Program-made: the position numbers and the translations under genes | NCBI GenBank assembly: GCA_913009895.1 | Contig: CAJVXY010000023.1 | Coordinates: 1-50,637 of the forward strand | Reading direction: 5' to 3' | Origin: an uncultured Acidiferrobacteraceae bacterium | Lineage (GTDB): Bacteria; Pseudomonadota; Gammaproteobacteria; Acidiferrobacterales; SZUA-150 | DNA length: 50,637 nt | The notes under the pieces: model-generated | The model's input: only the letters and a program-made list of their open reading frames with translations | Told to the model about the DNA's origin: nothing | Databases searched by the model: none | Shown: positions 18,747-29,676 of the stretch, piece after piece | Numbering within the stretch: position 1 is the first letter of the stretch | Layout: each line of letters starts with the position of its first letter

Positions 18747-19589
18747 TTACACGGAAGGTAATAAACGTATCTCATAACCATCAGCAGTGGTGTTTGGGCT
18801 GGTGATTTCCAGTTGCGCTTTGCGGGCAACGTTGGGGGCAAGTCCGGCACCTAATTGTTTGGTGTTTTTCAAATATTCCCGGGCACTAAATCGTTTTCTG
18901 GCCAGGATCTTGCCCTCGGTGTTGGTCAGGGTGACCTCCATTAGCGGGAATGGCTGTGTGTATTTGGCCCGGTTAATCAGGGTTGCCCGGACCCGTAATG
19001 CTTTATCGAATTTTGGGTGTGGTGTGACCCGGGTGTCAGTCAATTGCACCAGTCCAACATCATGGCGGGGCGTGATTGTGCAGCGCAGCGTCTGACAAAA
19101 CATCTGGACGTAGGGCATCCATTGTTTATCCCTTGCTAATTGATCACGATAAAAATACATCCACTGGGCGGCCAGTAATGTCACCATGACAAATACACCC
19201 AGCACCCAGAAAACAGGCCGGGTTTGTGGTCCAGGCCGGCGACCATGGATGAGTTCAGAAACAGTCGGCAGGGGGGCCTGATAAAATTCATTCTCTTGTA
19301 CGGTTGTATCTGCTGCAGATTTTCTGGCTTTTTTAGAGGTTCTGGATTTTTTTTGTTTGGCACTTTTAGCCGCGATATTTTTATCCTTTTTATTATCTGG
19401 ATTTTTTTTACTGGTCGTAGCAGTTTCAGACGTTTGTTTTTTACCGTGTCCCGTGACCAGGTGTTCATCGGCCTGGAACACCGCATCGCAACGGCCACAC
19501 CGCACCAGCCCCTTTCGTTGGGCCAGTTGTTTATCAGTAACCGTAAAAACGGTCTGACATTCCGGGCATTGGCTGTGGCTTTTGGTCAT
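18747..19589 (-). CDS. Zinc-ribbon / DUF3426 single-pass membrane protein
   Basis: A 280-residue protein. The N-terminal MJ0042-type zinc ribbon has Cys8, Cys11, Cys31 and Cys34 (CPEC and CGRC). Residues 45-100 are a highly charged Lys/Thr/Ser linker. One transmembrane helix lies at about 126-147 (VFWVLGVFVMVTLLAAQWMY), and the last 130 residues form the DUF3426 domain, expected outside the membrane. It starts four bases after the prmA stop, so it is in an operon with prmA, a frequent pairing in gammaproteobacteria. The function of the family is unknown to me. Confidence 0.85.
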   Translation of the reverse strand: MTKSHSQCPECQTVFTVTDKQLAQRKGLVRCGRCDAVFQADEHLVTGHGKKQTSETATTSKKNPDNKKDKNIAAKSAKQKKSRTSKKARKSAADTTVQENEFYQAPLPTVSELIHGRRPGPQTRPVFWVLGVFVMVTLLAAQWMYFYRDQLARDKQWMPYVQMFCQTLRCTITPRHDVGLVQLTDTRVTPHPKFDKALRVRATLINRAKYTQPFPLMEVTLTNTEGKILARKRFSAREYLKNTKQLGAGLAPNVARKAQLEITSPNTTADGYEIRLLPSV

Positions 19590-19592
19590 GTG

Positions 19593-20498
19593 TTATTTTT
19601 CTGGAACTGACCCGCTAAGCATAGCCCAGCCTTCACGGCTTTGCTGCTGGAAATTCAGTGATGGGTCATAGGCCGCCATCACCGTAGTCACCTGCTCGTC
19701 CAGCAAACCCGATAAAATTAACCGGCCGCCAGGCCCGAGCAAGCGGGTTAACTTGTCCGCCAGGGACACGAGCGGTGCTGCCAGGATATTCGCCAGCACC
19801 ACATCGGCACCTGCAGCTGCTGGCATTTGTTCTAATGGTTTAATTTCAATGATCTCGCTGACCCGGTTTTTATCTGCATTTTGCCGGGTTACCTCAAGGG
19901 CCTGGGGGTCAATGTCAGTGGCAATCACCCGGGCGGCACCCAGCTTACAGGCGGCAATGGCCAGGATCCCCGAGCCGCAGCCATAATCAATCACGACTTT
20001 ATCCTTAAAATAATGATCAGTTGATTGTGACGCCAGCCATTGCAGGCACAAGGCCGTGGTGGCATGGGTACCGGTACCAAATGCCAGGCCAGGGTCGAGC
20101 ACCAGGTTGATGGCACCCGGTTCCGGTGGCTCGAGCCAGCTGGGACAGACCCAGAGATTGTCACCCCCGAAATTATTACCAAAGCGCATGGGCTTAAAAC
20201 GACCCATCCACAGGCGCTGCCAGTCCTGATCGTCGAGTTTGCGGGCATAGGCCTGCTCCAGTGGCCCCACCTGTTGCTGAACCAGTTCGAGTACTTGATC
20301 CAGGTCGGCCTTTTCATCAAATAAACCCGTGACCCGGGTTTGGCTCCAGAGACTGACCGCTTCAATGCCCGGTTGATAACGAGGTTCGTCGCCGTCGTCT
20401 TCAAAGGTCACCGACAATGCCCCGGCATCAGTCAGGGCATCAGACACGGCAATTGCCATATCGGGTTGGGTGGGGATGACTAACTGAAGCCAGGGCAT
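19593..20498 (-). CDS. prmA: Ribosomal protein L11 methyltransferase
   Basis: A 301-residue SAM methyltransferase that trimethylates ribosomal protein L11. MPWLQLVIPTQPDMAIAVSD and the following GALSVTFEDDGDEP are the L11-binding N-terminal domain. The catalytic domain shows LDPGLAFGTGTHATTALCL, VIDYGCGSGILAIAACKLGA and DVVLANILAAPL. Length is close to E. coli PrmA (293). The start at 20498 is ATG. A repeat-bearing spacer of 231 bases separates it from accC. Confidence 0.97.
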   Translation of the reverse strand: MPWLQLVIPTQPDMAIAVSDALTDAGALSVTFEDDGDEPRYQPGIEAVSLWSQTRVTGLFDEKADLDQVLELVQQQVGPLEQAYARKLDDQDWQRLWMGRFKPMRFGNNFGGDNLWVCPSWLEPPEPGAINLVLDPGLAFGTGTHATTALCLQWLASQSTDHYFKDKVVIDYGCGSGILAIAACKLGAARVIATDIDPQALEVTRQNADKNRVSEIIEIKPLEQMPAAAGADVVLANILAAPLVSLADKLTRLLGPGGRLILSGLLDEQVTTVMAAYDPSLNFQQQSREGWAMLSGSVPEK

Positions 20499-20540
20499 TA
20501 TACGTATAAGTTGGGTAAGATTTTTTTAAATATTTTTTTT

Positions 20541-20665
20541 GACAGGATTAACGAGATTAACAGGATTAAATTATTACTTTAAATTTATTTAATACTTTTC
20601 TTTTTTAAAGCGAGGGAGAGATAAATAAAATAGCCTGAACAAAAAGTTTTTTATCCTGTCAAGAT
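20541..20665. repeat. Intergenic repeats between prmA and accC
   Basis: GACAGGATTAACGAGATTAA, ending CAGGATTAAA at 20570, and the inverted end TTATCCTGTCAAGAT at 20651-20665 bracket an AT-rich spacer. This is the fourth gap in 13.5-20.7 kb with this repeat family and the only one not next to a purine or fis gene. Confidence 0.65.
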
Positions 20666-20729
20666 GTTTTGATCAGATATTAAAAAACAACGGCAAGCTC
20701 TGGCCTGCACGGTACCTGGTCGCAACAAT

Positions 20730-22070
20730 TTACAACCCCAGCTTCTTCTCCAGGTAATGAATATTGACACTGCCTGCTAAAAAACCCGTGTCCTGCATAA
20801 TATCAACATGTAAGGGAATATTTGTTTTAATGCCATCAACAATCATCTCGGACAGGGCAACCCGCATCCTGGCCATGGCAATTTCGCGATTGTCACCAAA
20901 GGCGATGATTTTGGCAATCATGGAATCATAATAAGGGGGTACCGTGTAATTATTATAAACGTGGGAGTCGACCCGAATACCCGGGCCGCCGGGTGCATGG
21001 TAAAGCGTAATTTGTCCCGGTGATGGTAAAAATGTCTTGGGGTCTTCGGCGTTAATGCGGCACTCCATGGCATGACCACGAATGACGATATCTTTTTGCT
21101 GGTAATTTAATTTTTCACCAGAGGCGATGAGTATTTGTTCTTTTACGATGTCTACGCCGGTAATCATTTCTGTCACCGGGTGTTCGACCTGGATCCGGGT
21201 ATTCATTTCAATAAAATAAAACTCATCATTCTCGTACAGGAATTCAAAGGTACCGGCACCACGATAACCAATTTTACGACAGGCCTCGGCACAACGCTCA
21301 CCAATTTTGTTACGCACTTTTTCCGAGATACCAGGGGCGGGTGCCTCCTCGACGACTTTCTGGTGGCGCCGTTGCAGGGAGCAGTCACGTTCACCCAGAT
21401 GAATGGCGTTACCATGCTCGTCAGCCAATACCTGGAACTCCACGTGCCGTGGGTTTTCCAGGTACTTCTCCATGTAGACAATATCATTATTAAAAGCAGC
21501 ACCGGCTTCGGCTTTGGTCAGCGAGACCGCATTGGCCAGGGCAGCTTCAGTATGGACCACGCGCATGCCTTTGCCACCGCCACCGCCGGCGGCCTTGATA
21601 ATAATGGGATAACCTATATCCGCTGCCAGGCGATTGTTTTCAGCCCCATCAGTGCCCAGGGGGCCGTCCGAGCCCGGGACGCAAGGTACGCCTGATTTTT
21701 TCATGGCCTCAATGGCAGAAATTTTATCGCCCATCATGCGTATGGTCTCACCCCGCGGGCCAATAAAAATAAAACCACTTTGTTCAATTCTTTCTGCAAA
21801 GTCGGCATTTTCAGCCAGGAAACCATAACCTGGGTGAATGGCAATAGAATCGGTGACTTCGGCGGCACTAATAATGGCCGGTACATTGAGGTAACTTTCA
21901 GCGGCTGGTGCCGGCCCAATACAAACTGATTCATCGGCCAGGCGAACGTACTTGGCTTCCCTGTCGGCCTCGGAATGGACAGCGACAGTTTTAATATCAA
22001 GGGCACGACAGGCCCGTTGAATCCGCAGGGCAATTTCCCCGCGATTGGCAATCAGGATTTTTTCAATCAT
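20730..22070 (-). CDS. accC: Acetyl-CoA carboxylase, biotin carboxylase subunit
   Basis: A 446-residue ATP-grasp enzyme that carboxylates the biotin on AccB, first step of fatty acid synthesis. The N-terminal [20 protein letters not shown], the ATP-binding [55 protein letters not shown] and [16 protein letters not shown] are intact. Length matches E. coli (449). It lies 57 bases downstream of accB, the standard accBC operon. A 186-residue open frame on the opposite strand is codon-structure shadow. Confidence 0.98.
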   Translation of the reverse strand: MIEKILIANRGEIALRIQRACRALDIKTVAVHSEADREAKYVRLADESVCIGPAPAAESYLNVPAIISAAEVTDSIAIHPGYGFLAENADFAERIEQSGFIFIGPRGETIRMMGDKISAIEAMKKSGVPCVPGSDGPLGTDGAENNRLAADIGYPIIIKAAGGGGGKGMRVVHTEAALANAVSLTKAEAGAAFNNDIVYMEKYLENPRHVEFQVLADEHGNAIHLGERDCSLQRRHQKVVEEAPAPGISEKVRNKIGERCAEACRKIGYRGAGTFEFLYENDEFYFIEMNTRIQVEHPVTEMITGVDIVKEQILIASGEKLNYQQKDIVIRGHAMECRINAEDPKTFLPSPGQITLYHAPGGPGIRVDSHVYNNYTVPPYYDSMIAKIIAFGDNREIAMARMRVALSEMIVDGIKTNIPLHVDIMQDTGFLAGSVNIHYLEKKLGL

Positions 22071-22127
22071 GGATTTTTGACTTGGTAATGGTTAGATAAA
22101 AAATCATTGGCACACAATCAATTCTGC

Positions 22128-22577
22128 TTAATCAATAATGAAGAGGGTTTCACCATATTCGACCGGCTCCCCGTTTTCTTTCAGGATGGCCTTAACGGTA
22201 CCGCTCTTGTCTGCTTCTATCTGGTTGAGCATTTTCATGGCCTCAACAATACAGAGTGTATCGCCGGCACTCACCTGGCTGCCAACCTCGACAAAGGCCT
22301 TGGCACCCGGTGTCGGTGCCCGGTAAAAAGTACCTACCATGGGCGACTCAACCTTATGGCCAGTCGGCAAAGCGGGACTGTCATTGTTGCTGGTTTCTGC
22401 CGGTGCAGTCGCCACTGGCTGTGCTGGCGCTGCCAGTAACGGGGCTGCCATCGCAGGTACCGTTGAGCTGGCTCGACTAATCCGGATTGATTCCTCACCT
22501 TCATGGATTTCTATTTCGGCCAGGCTGGATTCTTCCAGCATCTCAATCAGTTTTTTTACTTTACGTATATCCATCAT
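22128..22577 (-). CDS. accB: Biotin carboxyl carrier protein of acetyl-CoA carboxylase
   Basis: A 149-residue carrier. The N-terminal [20 protein letters not shown] is typical, residues 40-75 are an Ala/Pro-rich flexible linker, and the biotinyl domain ends the protein with biotin attachment at Lys115 in [13 protein letters not shown]. Two adjacent ATG codons (22577 and 22574) could start it, and the ribosome site AAGGAAAC serves either. aroQ lies about 40 bases upstream in the same direction, giving aroQ-accB-accC as in many gammaproteobacteria. Confidence 0.97.
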   Translation of the reverse strand: MMDIRKVKKLIEMLEESSLAEIEIHEGEESIRISRASSTVPAMAAPLLAAPAQPVATAPAETSNNDSPALPTGHKVESPMVGTFYRAPTPGAKAFVEVGSQVSAGDTLCIVEAMKMLNQIEADKSGTVKAILKENGEPVEYGETLFIID

Positions 22578-22618
22578 GTTTGTTTCCTTGGCTATTAATC
22601 GGTCTCGAGTATTCGTGG

Positions 22619-23068
22619 TTATTTACCCGGTTGGGCGAGTTTTTTTATCACCGCCTGCAGGGCCAGGTCGTAACCATACGTGCCCAGGCCGACAATGATG
22701 CCACTGGCTATGGCGGATAAATGTGAATGGTGACGAAATTTTTCCCGGGCATGAATATTTGAGATATGGATCTCGATAAACGGTATTTGGCAGCCCGCAA
22801 GGGCATCTCGCAGGGCGACACTGGTATGGGTGAAGGCGCCGGCATTAATCAGGATGAATTTAACCGCTGCTGCCATTGCCTGGTGAATTTTGTCTACCAG
22901 TTCGTGCTCGGCATTACTTTGGAAAGAATCGATTTCATGGCCCGCTTGTTTGGCCTGATCAGCAAGCCTGTTCTCGATATCAGCCAGGGTGTCGGCACCA
23001 TAAATTTCTGGTTCCCTGCTGCCCAGCAGGTTCAGGTTGGGGCCATTAATCAGTAATAGCTTTGCCAT
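22619..23068 (-). CDS. aroQ: 3-dehydroquinate dehydratase, type II
   Basis: A 149-residue dodecameric shikimate-pathway enzyme. [20 protein letters not shown] holds the catalytic tyrosine-loop region. [37 protein letters not shown] and [20 protein letters not shown] supply the substrate-binding Asn, Ala-Phe-Thr-His and His. The ATG at 23068 is chosen (AGGAAAG upstream). A GTG 12 codons earlier is open but adds residues foreign to the family. It probably begins the aroQ-accB-accC operon, since a 286-base non-coding gap lies upstream. Confidence 0.96.
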   Translation of the reverse strand: MAKLLLINGPNLNLLGSREPEIYGADTLADIENRLADQAKQAGHEIDSFQSNAEHELVDKIHQAMAAAVKFILINAGAFTHTSVALRDALAGCQIPFIEIHISNIHAREKFRHHSHLSAIASGIIVGLGTYGYDLALQAVIKKLAQPGK

Positions 23069-23354
23069 GACGGCTGAACTTTCCTTTTTTATTGGTAACA
23101 ACACATCAGGGTGTGATTGGTGTTGATTTTTTAATTATTTTGGCGAACAATGGTGTTCTTCACTGTTCTAGCAGAGACATGTAGCGAATTTCGCCTATCT
23201 CCAAACTATTATGCGTTGGGCGAATTATGATTCGCAGAATACTAAAAGTCCAGCTTTTTTGAAAATAAGCCGATGATCGGCTCAAATGAAGGCATGATAG
23301 CAACAAATGTCCCTAAATTTGTTGAAGCTTAATAATTATTAACTATTTTAATTT

Positions 23355-23906
23355 TTATTTTTTTTTGAAAAGCGGGCTTAACAGCGCCTCAAGTTCTGCA
23401 TGGGTATAAGCGCCTTTTTTCGTATTCAAAATTGTCCCGTCTCTATCGATTAACACGTTGTAAGGCAGGCTGCCCACACGATTACCGTAGCGGCGCATCA
23501 TGGTCATCATTTCTGTGCCGCCAATTAAAACCGGGTAGTCTATAAACAGGGTATCAATAAAGTCTGCAACATCTTCTTTTTTATCGATGGCCACGCCAAT
23601 GATTTCCAGCCCATCGCCACGATATTTCTCGTAATAATCGAGAAACATGGGGATTTCCTTGCGACAGGGCGGGCACCAGGTGGCCCAGAAATTTAAAATA
23701 ATTACCTTACCCTGCCATTCGGACAACTTGCGTGGTTTGCCCGTGATATCCGGCAGTGTGAAGTCGATAAGTTTTGTCGGGGTAGTGGACAAGTTCTGGC
23801 TGGTCTTGACCGGGCCGGCATCGTCCTGACCAACCTGGCCAAACCAGATACCCGCTGCTAATGCGGCTGCGGCCACCAGGACAATCAGGATTGTTTTAAT
23901 CTTCAC
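23355..23906 (-). CDS. TlpA-family thiol-disulfide oxidoreductase (second copy)
   Basis: A 183-residue membrane-anchored thioredoxin-like protein facing the periplasm. The N-terminal anchor is at residues 4-23 (KTILIVLVAAAALAAGIWFG). The active site is WCPPC (Cys78, Cys81) after GKVIILNFWAT, and the cis-proline lies in GSLPYNVLIDRDG. The next upstream gene in the same direction is dsbD, 37 bases away, which suggests DsbD keeps it reduced. By family it could serve cytochrome c maturation or repair of protein thiols. It is about one third identical by eye to the TlpA protein at 10899-11444. Confidence 0.85.
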   Translation of the reverse strand: MKIKTILIVLVAAAALAAGIWFGQVGQDDAGPVKTSQNLSTTPTKLIDFTLPDITGKPRKLSEWQGKVIILNFWATWCPPCRKEIPMFLDYYEKYRGDGLEIIGVAIDKKEDVADFIDTLFIDYPVLIGGTEMMTMMRRYGNRVGSLPYNVLIDRDGTILNTKKGAYTHAELEALLSPLFKKK

Positions 23907-23943
23907 GTGTTCAGGATTTTATCCGGTTATTAAATTATGAGAA

Positions 23944-26187
23944 CTAATTAAATTTTTCAAGTATCACCAGAAGATCTTCGGCATTCTTGTAACCATAAAA
24001 GTGCAGGTCTTTCATTTCATTGCCCTGGGCATCAAAAAATAACAGTGCCGGCGGCCCGAACACCTTAAAGCGTTTTTTGATGGCCTTGCTCTCGGGGTCG
24101 TTAGGATCAGTCACATCAACCTGTAAGGCAACAAACTGTGATGTCATAATTTTGCGTACCCGGGGATCGGCAAACGTGGATTTTTCCATGCGTAAACAAT
24201 CCGTACACCAGGTAGCAAAATAATCCAGAATGACCGGTTTACCCTGGGCTTTTGCTTCGGCCAGGTGTTTTTCAAGTTCGGCTACGGTGCTAACTTTTTC
24301 AAATACATGGCCTGCTGTTGTCGCTTGCGCCCCGCCTACAGACATAAGGGCAGCGCCAGATAAACTGATTGGTCGCATAATATCGCGGTTGCCACTAAAG
24401 CCCCCAATCAGTGCTAATACGCCCCAAATCAGCAAAATGGTGCCAACACCTTTCCAGAAATAGCGCCAGCCAGTGGCAGTTTCAGATAAGGGCTGGGTTG
24501 CGCCGAAATAAACAGAGGTAATGATTAACAACGCCGCCCAAAGCAGGAGAACTGGCACGCCAGGTAAAATACCCAGTAAGTAAATGGCGACGCCTATCAA
24601 CAGAACACCAAAAAAATGTTTTACCCGGTCCATCCACATACCCGCCTTGGGTAATAGGTAATCGGCGCCAAAACCAAGGCCAACCAGAACTACGCCCATG
24701 CCCATGGCCATGGAAAACATAATTAAGCCACCCAGGGTTGGATCCTGGCTGGCAATGGCGACACCGAGTGCCGAAATTATCAGGGGAGAAACACAGGCGC
24801 CGACAATGAGGGCAGAAATAATGCCAATAAAGAACACGCCAATAAACGAACCGCCCTTCAGTTTTTGGGAATGGGACTGCATTTTTGACTGGATAAACGA
24901 GGGCATCTGTATTTCATAAAAACCGAACATGGATAACGCCAGTAGTGCCAGGATTAAACTGAAAACACCAATGGCCCAGGGGTTCTGGAAATGCGCCTGT
25001 AGCTGTTCACCACTACGACCGGCAATAATTCCCGCCACCGTATAGGTAACCGACGTGCCCAATACGTAAATAGCCGCCAGCCCACCACCACGAAACTTGC
25101 TGGTCTTTTTACGACCCCCATCTCCCTGGCCCACGATAATGCCTGATAGAATCGGAATCATGGGCAGCACGCATGGGGTGAACGTCAACAACAGGCCTGT
25201 TATAAACGCGCCAAGTATCGCGATGAAATAAGCATTACTGCTGGCCGTTTTGCTACCTGTTTCGACTGCACCATTTGCACCATTGTCTGTGGCAGATGTA
25301 GATATCCCACCGGTACCGGTTTTGACCGGGAAGTTTTTACGGGCAGGGGCATAACAAATGCCCTGTTCGGCACAACCCTGGTATTCAACATTCAACATTG
25401 CCGAATCAGCTGCAACGCCGCTTATCAAAACCTGTGCCTGGAAGGATTTTTTATGAACCTCGGTTTTACCAAAGTAGGGGTCGTCTTTAATTTTGCCCTT
25501 TGGTAAATTAATTTTTTCTATTTTGGCGCCGCCAGCATTCTTCAGTTTGATTTTGATCTTGTCGTGGTAAAGGTAATAGTCTTTCGCAATTTTGAAATCT
25601 ATGATTATAGTTTTGCCATTGTCTTCAACCAGGCTGGTAACCTTGAATGCCTGGTCCGGTTCCAGGAAATCCGGTATCTCATCATCAGGTGCCAGGGCCT
25701 TGTTCAGGTCTTCAAGGGAGCTAATGGTTTTTGTGGTTGCGGCCGCAGGCAGATCAAATTTTACAGTTTTGACAATGGGTGGATAACAAACGCCAATGGG
25801 ATCATTGCAGCCCTGGCCAGTGATGCGCAGTGTTGCCGTGAAGGCCTTATTATTTGTTCGTGTAATGGGCAGGGTGATCACGACCTTTTTTTTGTAAATC
25901 TCGGTATTACCAAAGGTTGGATCCTTTTTCATTATCCCTTTTGGAGAATCGGGCTTGCCCAGGTCCAGGTCACCAGAGACCACTTCGAATTTAAACTTGT
26001 CCCGGTACATGTAGTAACCCTTGGCGATTTTCCAGCTTGCCTCCAGGGAATTGGCGTCGACCACGCGGGTAGACATTGCAAAGGCCTTGTCGGGCGCCAG
26101 TAATTCATCCGCGGCCGAAGATATTTCGGCAGCTTGGCTGATGGTGCTGATAAAAAGCAGGAATAGGGTAAAAACTATTTTTTTCAT
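23944..26187 (-). CDS. dsbD: Thiol:disulfide interchange protein DsbD with duplicated N-terminal domain
   Basis: A 747-residue inner-membrane protein that carries electrons from cytoplasmic thioredoxin to periplasmic thiol proteins. A signal peptide (residues 1-19) is followed by two DsbD-alpha domains, about 25-150 (Cys127, Cys134) and 170-290 (Cys272, Cys278). The membrane beta domain holds Cys339 in TFTPCVLPM and Cys465 in VGACVSPL. The C-terminal thioredoxin domain holds WCTDC (Cys661, Cys664). All redox cysteines are therefore present. E. coli DsbD (565 residues) has one alpha domain. The cutA stop overlaps the ATG here, matching the cutA-dsbD order of E. coli. Confidence 0.95.
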   Translation of the reverse strand: MKKIVFTLFLLFISTISQAAEISSAADELLAPDKAFAMSTRVVDANSLEASWKIAKGYYMYRDKFKFEVVSGDLDLGKPDSPKGIMKKDPTFGNTEIYKKKVVITLPITRTNNKAFTATLRITGQGCNDPIGVCYPPIVKTVKFDLPAAATTKTISSLEDLNKALAPDDEIPDFLEPDQAFKVTSLVEDNGKTIIIDFKIAKDYYLYHDKIKIKLKNAGGAKIEKINLPKGKIKDDPYFGKTEVHKKSFQAQVLISGVAADSAMLNVEYQGCAEQGICYAPARKNFPVKTGTGGISTSATDNGANGAVETGSKTASSNAYFIAILGAFITGLLLTFTPCVLPMIPILSGIIVGQGDGGRKKTSKFRGGGLAAIYVLGTSVTYTVAGIIAGRSGEQLQAHFQNPWAIGVFSLILALLALSMFGFYEIQMPSFIQSKMQSHSQKLKGGSFIGVFFIGIISALIVGACVSPLIISALGVAIASQDPTLGGLIMFSMAMGMGVVLVGLGFGADYLLPKAGMWMDRVKHFFGVLLIGVAIYLLGILPGVPVLLLWAALLIITSVYFGATQPLSETATGWRYFWKGVGTILLIWGVLALIGGFSGNRDIMRPISLSGAALMSVGGAQATTAGHVFEKVSTVAELEKHLAEAKAQGKPVILDYFATWCTDCLRMEKSTFADPRVRKIMTSQFVALQVDVTDPNDPESKAIKKRFKVFGPPALLFFDAQGNEMKDLHFYGYKNAEDLLVILEKFN

Positions 26188-26531
26188 TTATTTGTATCCG
26201 GATTTGATAACCACTGAAGGAATGTTTCTGAACCGCCTGAGATTGGGACAGTTATGATCTCGGGAAGTTCGTAAGGGTGCAAGTCACAAATGCGCTGTTG
26301 CAGGGCTTCAAATGCGCTGATTTGGCCCTTTATTATCAATATATGTTCATTGGCTGACTCTATTTTCCCCTGCCACCTGTATATGGATTCAGCCTGGGGC
26401 AGGATATTAACGCAGGCAGCCAGGTTTTCTTCCACAATCACCCGGGCAATGGCACGACTGACGGTTATATCCGGACAAGTGGTCATGACTATATGGCTTA
26501 AAATTTGGCCAGTGTGGACTGTTGTATTCAT
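26184..26531 (-). CDS. cutA: Divalent cation tolerance protein CutA
   Basis: A 115-residue trimeric CutA1-fold protein. Recognisable parts are the beta strand plus TTCPDITVSRAIARVIVEEN, LAACVNILPQAESIYRWQGK, HILIIKGQISAFEALQQRI and HPYELPEIITVPI. The ATG at 26531 gives the usual length (E. coli 112). An open frame 22 codons longer adds no family sequence. Its precise role is unsettled in the literature; metal tolerance is the historical label. It overlaps the dsbD start and is divergent from fxsA. Confidence 0.93.
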   Translation of the reverse strand: MNTTVHTGQILSHIVMTTCPDITVSRAIARVIVEENLAACVNILPQAESIYRWQGKIESANEHILIIKGQISAFEALQQRICDLHPYELPEIITVPISGGSETFLQWLSNPDTNK

Positions 26532-26771
26532 TATTTGAGTATTCTTGAGCAGGGAACCATTCTTGTTAATTGTGTTCAAAACTATAGTAGACGGCATCTT
26601 AACAAGATGCTGGTTTATGATCCTCCCTGCAATTCGCGAATCTCCCTATAATTCGCGTAATTTGGCAGCGATTATAGATGAAATCGCTGTCATTTTTTTT
26701 GTTCCATTGAAATCACACTTGAACATCCCCATCAATCAAAAACACCTGTTTTTTAACTCAGTTACTGAAAT

Positions 26772-27221
26772 ATGCCCAGTTTTGCTCCAATTTTTGCGCT
26801 TTTCCTGATTATACCGTTGGCGGAGATCTGGTTTTTGATCAAGGTCGGTGGTTTTATTGGGGCTGGCTGGACGGTATTTTTAGTGGTTTTCACTGCTGTT
26901 GTCGGTGCCGGCCTGGTCCGGGTCCAGGGCTTATCTACCCTGAACCGAATTCAGCAATCCATGCAGCAGGGCAAGATGCCAGCGATGGAAATGTTTGAAG
27001 GGCTGGCCTTGTTTCTGGCAGGGGCATTACTGCTAACGCCCGGATTTTTCACTGATGCTATCGGTTTTTCCCTGTTAATCCCGCCATTGCGCCGACTGAT
27101 GATCAAGTCGATCTTGATGAGAAGTGTGGTCAAAATGAGTGGTGGCAGCGACATTAAACCTGGCGGCGGATCTACTGGTGAGCCCAAACCCTTGGATGGC
27201 CAATGGCGCCGGGAAGATTAA
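26772..27221 (+). CDS. fxsA: FxsA family membrane protein
   Basis: A 149-residue integral membrane protein. LFLIIPLAEIWFLIKVGGFIGAGW matches the FxsA family start, followed by VVFTAVVGAGLVRVQGLSTL and a third hydrophobic segment FLAGALLLTPGFFTDAIGF. The C-terminus is Gly/Pro-rich and polar. E. coli FxsA is known for overcoming phage T7 exclusion by F plasmid; its normal role is unclear. It lies just ahead of groES, as in E. coli. A TATAAT at 26647-26652 could be its -10 box, but no good -35 partners it. Confidence 0.93.
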   Translation: MPSFAPIFALFLIIPLAEIWFLIKVGGFIGAGWTVFLVVFTAVVGAGLVRVQGLSTLNRIQQSMQQGKMPAMEMFEGLALFLAGALLLTPGFFTDAIGFSLLIPPLRRLMIKSILMRSVVKMSGGSDIKPGGGSTGEPKPLDGQWRRED

Positions 27222-27252
27222 CCACAAAATCACTGGTTAAACTGATAAAACC

Positions 27253-27280
27253 TTGACAATCAGGGCGTTGGCATTATCAT
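27253..27280 (+). promoter_or_regulatory. groESL promoter, vegetative-type
   Basis: TTGACA at 27253-27258, a 16-base spacer, then TATCAT at 27275-27280. The last base of the -10 box overlaps the CIRCE operator, so bound HrcA would block this promoter. About 95 bases of leader remain before groES. Confidence 0.65.
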
Positions 27281-27306
27281 TGGCACTCGCTTTAGCAGAG
27301 TGCTAA
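27280..27306 (+). promoter_or_regulatory. CIRCE operator (HrcA binding site)
   Basis: TTGGCACTC, nine bases, then GAGTGCTAA. Consensus CIRCE is TTAGCACTC-N9-GAGTGCTAA, so there is one mismatch in the left half and a perfect right half. It implies that the genome encodes HrcA and that groESL is derepressed on heat stress. Confidence 0.92.
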
Positions 27307-27400
27307 TACTGGGCTCGCTGAATTTATGTGGCCTGGACCTTATTGTCTGGGCCTAATTCGTTAGTACTATTTGTAACTATATTATAGAGGAGAACTGGAG

Positions 27401-27691
27401 ATGAAAATTCGTCCCCTTCATGATCGCGTGATCGTGCGACGTCTGGAAGAAGAAAAAGTCAGTGCCGGCGGCATTGTCATACCGGACTCAGCCAAAGAGA
27501 AACCTGTCCAGGGTGAAGTAACTGCTGTTGGCAAGGGAAAAATCCTTGAAAGCGGCGACGTGCTGGCTATGGACGTTAAAGTAGGTGACACCGTGCTGTT
27601 TGGTAAATATTCAGGCACCGATGTCAAAATTGGTGATGAAGAAATGCTGGTGATGCGTGAAGAAGACATCATGGGTATTGTTGAAGGCTAA
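27401..27691 (+). CDS. groES: Co-chaperonin GroES
   Basis: A 96-residue heptameric lid of the GroEL chamber. [20 protein letters not shown] at the N-terminus, the mobile loop with [15 protein letters not shown] (residues 21-35) and the C-terminal [12 protein letters not shown] are diagnostic. A strong AGAGGAGAACTGGAG ribosome site precedes the ATG. groL begins 76 bases after the stop. Control is by the CIRCE element about 95 bases upstream. Confidence 0.98.
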   Translation: MKIRPLHDRVIVRRLEEEKVSAGGIVIPDSAKEKPVQGEVTAVGKGKILESGDVLAMDVKVGDTVLFGKYSGTDVKIGDEEMLVMREEDIMGIVEG

Positions 27692-27716
27692 CTGGTTAGT
27701 ATCACGAGAACCTTAA

Positions 27717-29411
<1,695 letters not shown>

Positions 29412-29450
29412 GTGTTGTTATTCAAAGCACCAGAAGTACAGTAAGCAAAA

Positions 29451-29479
29451 AGCCCCGTTAGCAATAACGGGGCTTTTTT
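29451..29479 (+). terminator. Rho-independent terminator after groL
   Basis: A perfect 10-bp stem AGCCCCGTTA / TAACGGGGCT with loop GCAA, followed by a T-run. It lies 40 bases beyond the groL stop. The A-run before the stem makes it partly usable on the other strand too. Confidence 0.95.
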
Positions 29480-29676
29480 AATTCTCACTCAAGTTAGTTT
29501 ATCCCCAGGAGATTGATGTAACTAAAACAAAATTGTTGATATATGTAATTATTGAATTCAATTTCATTAGTTAGCATATCGAGATTAACAGCTATTCATG
29601 ATATACAGACACTTCGCAGACTAATTTTTAATACTCCGTATCAGAAGATTACAGATAAAAGGATGTAGCTTAAATC

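Noticed and set aside
13575-20665. Possible CRISPR array in the repeat-rich gaps
   Set aside because: Copies are few, imperfect, inverted and separated by whole genes; there are no regular spacers or cas genes.
21135-21695. 186-residue open frame antisense to accC
   Set aside because: Shadow of accC; cysteine, histidine and phenylalanine-rich composition typical of reverse-frame translation.
23105-23354. Gap between aroQ and the second TlpA gene
   Set aside because: No ORF, RNA motif or clear hairpin with a T-run could be supported; only short GCGAAT-type dyads are present.
25564-26103. 179-residue open frame antisense to dsbD
   Set aside because: Covered entirely by dsbD, which has all domains intact; no independent signal.
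26598-26771. Divergent cutA-fxsA spacer with TATAAT at 26647
   Set aside because: No acceptable -35 element at the right distance, so not listed as a promoter.
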